This document shows, piece by piece, positions 12,871 to 15,893 of a stretch of DNA of 15,893 nt. Location: positions 1 to 15,893 of the forward strand of contig JAHZGF010000014.1 in assembly GCA_019420945.1 (NCBI GenBank), written 5' to 3'. How positions within the stretch are numbered: the stretch's first letter is position 1; every line of letters begins with the position of its first letter. This DNA comes from Clostridiales bacterium (GTDB taxonomy: Bacteria > Bacillota > Clostridia > Oscillospirales > Oscillospiraceae). A model generated the notes under the pieces. That model did no database searches and was not told where the DNA came from. It saw nothing but the letters and a program-made list of their open reading frames with translations. Position numbers and translations under genes: made by a program.

Positions 12871-13798
12871 AGGTCCGGGCCCGCTTCTTCCTGCCCTTGG
12901 TACGCCTCTTTTGGCTCTGCGGCACAGGCTCCGGGGGCGGACGGTCCAGGCAGCGGCTCTCAACGCCGTCGATCAGTTCCGCGGCGGTGTTGCGAATACA
13001 CTCCAGGGAGGCGCGCAGCTCCGTTTGCTCTCTGCCGCTGCTCCACCCGGTAATGTAGCCGAAGGAGTAGTCTCTGGTGTCCAGGCCCAGGTACTGACAG
13101 ACGGTATAGGCCACGCTCTCCGCCTCCACCTCGCGGGTGCGCCGGTCCTTCTCATGGGCCCCTACGATGATCCCGCCCTCCACCGGGAGGGCGTGCAGCT
13201 TGGCGTGGGCGATCTCATGGACCAGCGTTTTGATGGTCTGGGCCTCGCTCATGCCGGGGCTGAGGGTAATCTTCTGTTCCGCGTGGTAGTACGCCCCATG
13301 GACGCCCGGCGGCAGGGGGCCCTCGCTGACAGGGACGGGGGAGATGGATTTTAAGGTGGACAGTAGTTTTTCATAGCCCTCTACGGTGCCTGTCAAGGAC
13401 TCCACACCCAGGCTGGGGAGTTCCCGTCCCTCTGTCTGGCTGACATCAAACACCGTAGCCGTGGTGAAACCAGTTTTTTTCACCCATTTCTGTTCCTTGA
13501 TGGTCTGCCCGTCCGGGCCGGTCTCCTCCACCTCATCCCGCGCCCAGTAAGGGCAGGGGGCCAGGATGGTGATGCCGGTCTCGCCCGCCTTGACATGACG
13601 GCCGAATTTCCGTTTCCAGTCCCCATACCCTGCCACCATGGAGGCGTGCGGACACTGGAGCTTAATGAGAAAAATATTGCCGTAACTGTAATGGTGCAGT
13701 TTGGAGAGGGATTGCAGGTAGGCCGCGTACTGGCCGCTCTGGAACAGGCCGGTGATACCGGCCTCCAGTTGATCCGTCAGCGCCCGCACACGCTCCAT
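12851..13798 (-). CDS. ArdC-like antirestriction protein with intact zincin domain
   Basis: The 315-residue protein has an ArdC N-terminal domain (about 1-120: YLQSLSKLHHYSYGNIFLI, GYGDWKRKFGRHVKAGETG, ITILAPCPYW). A zinc metallopeptidase half follows, with HEIAH at 194-198 and the later acidic helix REVEAESVAYTVC (222-234). ArdC binds single-stranded DNA and protects entering plasmid DNA from restriction; the IncW plasmid pSa form is reported to travel with the DNA. ATG 13798 is the first ATG, but the only good ribosome binding site (GGGGAGGTG) lies 24 bases upstream, six bases before an in-frame ATC, so the true start is uncertain. The basic tail (KRRTKGRKKRAR) is followed by residues encoded by the palindrome, which also provides the stop. 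The relative at 4017 has lost the first zinc ligand. Confidence 0.88.
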   Translation of the reverse strand: MERVRALTDQLEAGITGLFQSGQYAAYLQSLSKLHHYSYGNIFLIKLQCPHASMVAGYGDWKRKFGRHVKAGETGITILAPCPYWARDEVEETGPDGQTIKEQKWVKKTGFTTATVFDVSQTEGRELPSLGVESLTGTVEGYEKLLSTLKSISPVPVSEGPLPPGVHGAYYHAEQKITLSPGMSEAQTIKTLVHEIAHAKLHALPVEGGIIVGAHEKDRRTREVEAESVAYTVCQYLGLDTRDYSFGYITGWSSGREQTELRASLECIRNTAAELIDGVESRCLDRPPPEPVPQSQKRRTKGRKKRARTSKVPSI

Positions 13799-13832
13799 AC
13801 GCTCTTGAAAGTCGATTTTTCACACCTCCCCG

Positions 13833-13862
13833 GAAAGTCCCATCAAATTGAGAGGACTTTTG
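13833..13862. repeat. Palindromic repeat copy between terminator and ArdC-like gene
   Basis: AAAGTCCCATCAAATTGAGAGGACTTTT keeps the outer arms but has two changes that break inner pairs. It lies just after the terminator of the small gene and before the binding site of the ArdC-like gene, leaving little room for a promoter. Confidence 0.7.
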
Positions 13863-13868
13863 AATAGG

Positions 13869-13911
13869 AAAAAAACCCCGGACATGGTACGTTACCGCTC
13901 CATGCCGGGGT
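13869..13911 (-). terminator. Intrinsic terminator overlapping the end of the small unknown gene
   Basis: On the minus strand CCCCGGCATGG pairs with CCATGTCCGGGG (13876-13887 with 13900-13910, one bulged base) and seven T residues follow (13869-13875). The TAA stop of the gene at 13892 lies in the loop, so the last codons of the gene form one side of the stem. It should end transcripts of the ParB-like operon. Confidence 0.88.
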
Positions 13912-14182
13912 CTTTCCTGTGCCGCCGGGGCTTCCAGTCCGGGTGTCCGGGCGGAAGCTCCTCCCTCAGTTCATCCACCCGCTGTTTCATATTCTTCCGG
14001 GCGGCCTGCTCGTCTCCGAAATAACGGCCATAGTTGTACCCCTGGAAATTGTCGTAGGCATAACACTTCCAGGTGACGTAGGGGGAGACCTCCGTGGGGC
14101 TGTACCCCAGCACCACCTCGGTATCTCCCACCCGGCGGCTGTCGATGATCTCATAGCTCTGGCACATTCGTTTTCCGTTCAT
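13892..14182 (-). CDS. Small unknown protein coupled to the ParB-like gene
   Basis: This protein has 96 residues from ATG 14182, which has GAGGTG six bases ahead; a GTG at 14191 would lie within that binding site and overlap the ParB stop. The sequence (CQSYEIIDSRRVGDTEVVLGYSPTE region, then WKCYAYDNFQGYNYGRYFGDEQAARKN) is rich in Tyr and charged residues. It looks like a small alpha/beta domain followed by a helix and a basic tail, WKPRRHRKDPGMER. No family is recognised. Translation is coupled to the ParB-like gene and a terminator closes the pair. A role as partner of the ParB-like protein is possible but only from position. Confidence 0.7.
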   Translation of the reverse strand: MNGKRMCQSYEIIDSRRVGDTEVVLGYSPTEVSPYVTWKCYAYDNFQGYNYGRYFGDEQAARKNMKQRVDELREELPPGHPDWKPRRHRKDPGMER

Positions 14183-14187
14183 CCTGT

Positions 14188-15893
14188 TCACCTCGTCGGC
14201 GTCTCAGCCTTTTTTACGGTTTTCCCCGCCGCGGCCTTGGCCTTTTGGCGCTCCATGACCGTCTGACGCAGCTTCAAGCCCTCCAGGATGCCCTGCTTCA
14301 CGTCGGGGATGGTGGTGCGCTTATCAGGGAAGAAGGGCCGCAGGTCCTCCTCCAGCATTGTGACCTTCAGCGGAGGCATTTCCTCCCGCTTGGTGGGGGC
14401 CACGGCCTGCACGATCTTCTCCGTGGTCAGACTGCCCGCCTGGCTCTCCTTCTTCAACTCCTTGGCCTTGGTGCCGGAGGGGACTTTAGCCTCCTTCTGA
14501 ATAGCGTCCGCCAGCACCTTCTGCTCCTTGGGCTTCATTTGGGCAATATCCGCGCCGGTGTTGACCGGGATCTTCCCCTCGTCCACCAGGTCCTGGAGTT
14601 CCGGGACCAGTTTATTCAAAGTCTTGTACCGCTGGATGGTGGCGGGGCTCTCGCCCATCTGCTGGGCCAGCTCCTCGTCGGCGTTCATGCGCTTGATCCC
14701 CAGGGCCTCGTCCTGCGCGATCTCCTCCTTGGTCCGGCGGCCCATCTTCCGTTTCATGGCGTCGGTTTTCATCTGATAGGCGCGGGCCTTCTCCATAGGG
14801 CTGATCTCCTCCCGCTTGAGGTTGGAGTCCACCATGGAAATGATGGCCTCGTCCCGGTCCAGATTGCGGACGATAACAGGAATATTTTCAATCCCGGCCA
14901 ACTGGCAGGCGCGCATACGGCGGTGGCCGGAGACCATCTCATAGCCGCCGTCCTTATGGGGGATGACCATGACCGGCTCCAGCACGCCGAATTTCTTGAT
15001 GCTGTCCACCAGGTCCCACATATCCTTGTTGTCGCGGACTGCGAAGGGGTGCCCTTCAAAGGGCCGGATATTCGCCACCTTCATGGTCGTGACCGTCTCC
15101 GGCTGGCCCTCCTTGGTCAGGGGGATTTTCAGGTTTTCGGGCAGTTCTTCATCCCCCACGGCGGGGGCTTCCGGGGCCTTATCCGCCTTGGCGGGCTCCT
15201 CCGGGGGATAAGGGACCAGCTTGCCGGGGACCGGCATGAGCGGCTTATCCCGGTGCCCCTTACGGTACTCACTGGCTTGGGCAAGGGACATTTCATACAC
15301 ATCCGCCCGGACCTCCAGCATCCCCGCCTGCTCCAGCGCCTTGCAGCGGTGGAAGCCGTCTACCAGTTGAAATTCGTCCTCTTTCTCGCTCTTGCGGAGA
15401 ATGACGGGCTTTTGCAGGCCGTTTTTCTTAATGTCCGCGATCAGGCCGCTGTAATCCTTGCGGGGTTCGTCCTTGACATAGGTGCCGGGCAAAGGTTTGA
15501 TTTTGGAGAGGGCAACGAAACGCAGGTCGGGGGATCGTGGCTCCTGCTCCTTTTCGTCCTTGGGCTTACTGGGATCAGACACAGGAGACTTCTTCCCGTC
15601 GGCAGGCTTGGCAGAGGTGTCCGTGGGAGCCTTGGGCTCCTCCTGTCCCTTCTTCTCGTTGGTAGGCTTGGCGGGGGTGTCTGCGGGGGCCTTGGGGGCT
15701 TCCTGCCCCTTCTTCCCGTCGGCAGGCTTGGCGGAGGTGTCCGCAGGGGCCTTGGGGGCCTCCGGCCCCTTCTTCTCGTTGGTAGGCTTGGTGAGGGGGT
15801 CTGCGGGAGCCTTGGGGGCCTCCGGCTCCTTCTTCCCATCGGCAGGCTTGGCGGAGGTGTCCGCAGGGGCCTTGGGGGCCTCCGGCCCCTTCT
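14188..15893 (-). CDS. ParB-like protein with two ParB/Srx-type domains, N-terminus beyond window
   Basis: The frame is open from the right edge to TGA at 14188, giving 567 visible residues. The first 100 or so are a Lys/Pro/Ala/Glu repeat region. Then comes a first ParB-N-like domain (FVALSKIKPLPG, LQKPVILRK, QLVDGFHRCKALEQAG). A Pro/Ala linker leads to a second, more typical one (VANIRPFEGHPF, GVLEPVMVIPHKDGGYEMVS, GHRRMRACQLAG). A helix-turn-helix region follows (DEELAQQMGESPATIQRYKT). ParB proteins bind parS-type sites and CTP through the GxRR motif. The first copy has DGFHR instead and may be inactive. A GTG at 15582 is not a credible start, as coding continues upstream. The protein ends KKAETPTR. 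Likely roles are element maintenance or gene control. Confidence 0.85.
   Translation of the reverse strand, partial: KGPEAPKAPADTSAKPADGKKEPEAPKAPADPLTKPTNEKKGPEAPKAPADTSAKPADGKKGQEAPKAPADTPAKPTNEKKGQEEPKAPTDTSAKPADGKKSPVSDPSKPKDEKEQEPRSPDLRFVALSKIKPLPGTYVKDEPRKDYSGLIADIKKNGLQKPVILRKSEKEDEFQLVDGFHRCKALEQAGMLEVRADVYEMSLAQASEYRKGHRDKPLMPVPGKLVPYPPEEPAKADKAPEAPAVGDEELPENLKIPLTKEGQPETVTTMKVANIRPFEGHPFAVRDNKDMWDLVDSIKKFGVLEPVMVIPHKDGGYEMVSGHRRMRACQLAGIENIPVIVRNLDRDEAIISMVDSNLKREEISPMEKARAYQMKTDAMKRKMGRRTKEEIAQDEALGIKRMNADEELAQQMGESPATIQRYKTLNKLVPELQDLVDEGKIPVNTGADIAQMKPKEQKVLADAIQKEAKVPSGTKAKELKKESQAGSLTTEKIVQAVAPTKREEMPPLKVTMLEEDLRPFFPDKRTTIPDVKQGILEGLKLRQTVMERQKAKAAAGKTVKKAETPTR
15589..15893. 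repeat. 60-bp tandem repeat with 120-bp super-period in the ParB-like gene
   Basis: About five units of exactly 60 bp code for 20-residue blocks of the type KKGPEAPKAPADTSAKPADG. Odd and even units alternate (SAKPADGKK and TKPTNEKK types), giving a 120-bp higher unit. The stretch 15841-15893 is identical to 15721-15773, a sign of recent expansion. The array continues past the window edge. Confidence 0.9.

Noticed and set aside
2782..13862. CRISPR array from the repeated palindromes
   Set aside because: Copies are single, far apart, of uneven length and placed at gene ends; no regular spacers and no cas genes.
15580..15582. GTG as the start of the ParB-like gene
   Set aside because: The same frame stays open to the window edge and codes for a clear 20-residue repeat, so the start lies outside the window.

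Overview
The window looks like part of an integrative and conjugative (or mobilizable) element from a high-GC gut Clostridia genome, most likely Oscillospiraceae (Flavonifractor / Intestinimonas type). The reasons are the high GC content, strong AGGAGG-type ribosome binding sites, a MobC plus MOBP-type relaxase pair, a DUF3801/PcfB-like protein, ArdC-like proteins, an LPD28-like protein, and a sortase beside a thioester-domain surface protein. This placement comes from the gene content; no database search was run. Every gene I accept is on the minus strand, so transcription runs from right to left.

Layout in order of transcription. (1) 15893-13869: a ParB-like protein whose N-terminus, with a 60/120-bp tandem repeat, runs off the right edge, then a small unknown protein ending in an intrinsic terminator. 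(2) 13798-8422: a tightly packed accessory operon holding an ArdC-like antirestriction zincin, a large unknown protein, a DarA-related-type protein, an LPD28-like protein, an unknown protein, and two adjacent paralogues. It closes with a palindrome and a trio of hairpins. (3) 8300-4017: the mobilization block, with a possible oriT-like leader, an unknown protein, MobC, the relaxase, an unknown protein, a DUF3801 protein, and a second ArdC-like protein with a broken zinc motif. (4) 4016-3717: about 300 bases without a gene, packed with hairpins including a three-way-junction fold. (5) 3716-2829: a Fic protein with its own near-consensus promoter and a terminator. (6) 2820-1: a surface module with a secreted single-pass membrane protein, a sortase, a terminator, a leader with a tiny ORF, and a thioester-type surface protein cut by the left edge. 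No VirB4, VirD4 or VirB6 gene is inside the window.

Working model: the relaxase and MobC process DNA for transfer. The surface module may help cells attach. The ArdC-like, DarA-like and LPD28-like proteins are of the kind that protects entering DNA or acts in the recipient. The strongest unexplained signal is that 13 of 18 complete proteins end in arginine. Four unrelated ones end exactly in Pro-Val-Arg and two in Pro-Glu-Arg, usually after a Lys/Arg/Pro-rich tail. The codons and stops differ, so selection appears to act on the protein. I propose a shared C-terminal signal, perhaps for export through the conjugation channel; this is inference. A second signal is a family of eight palindromes (core AAGTCCCCTCAA-A-TTGAGGGGACTT) placed at gene ends. 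They serve as terminator stems and in two genes supply the last codons.
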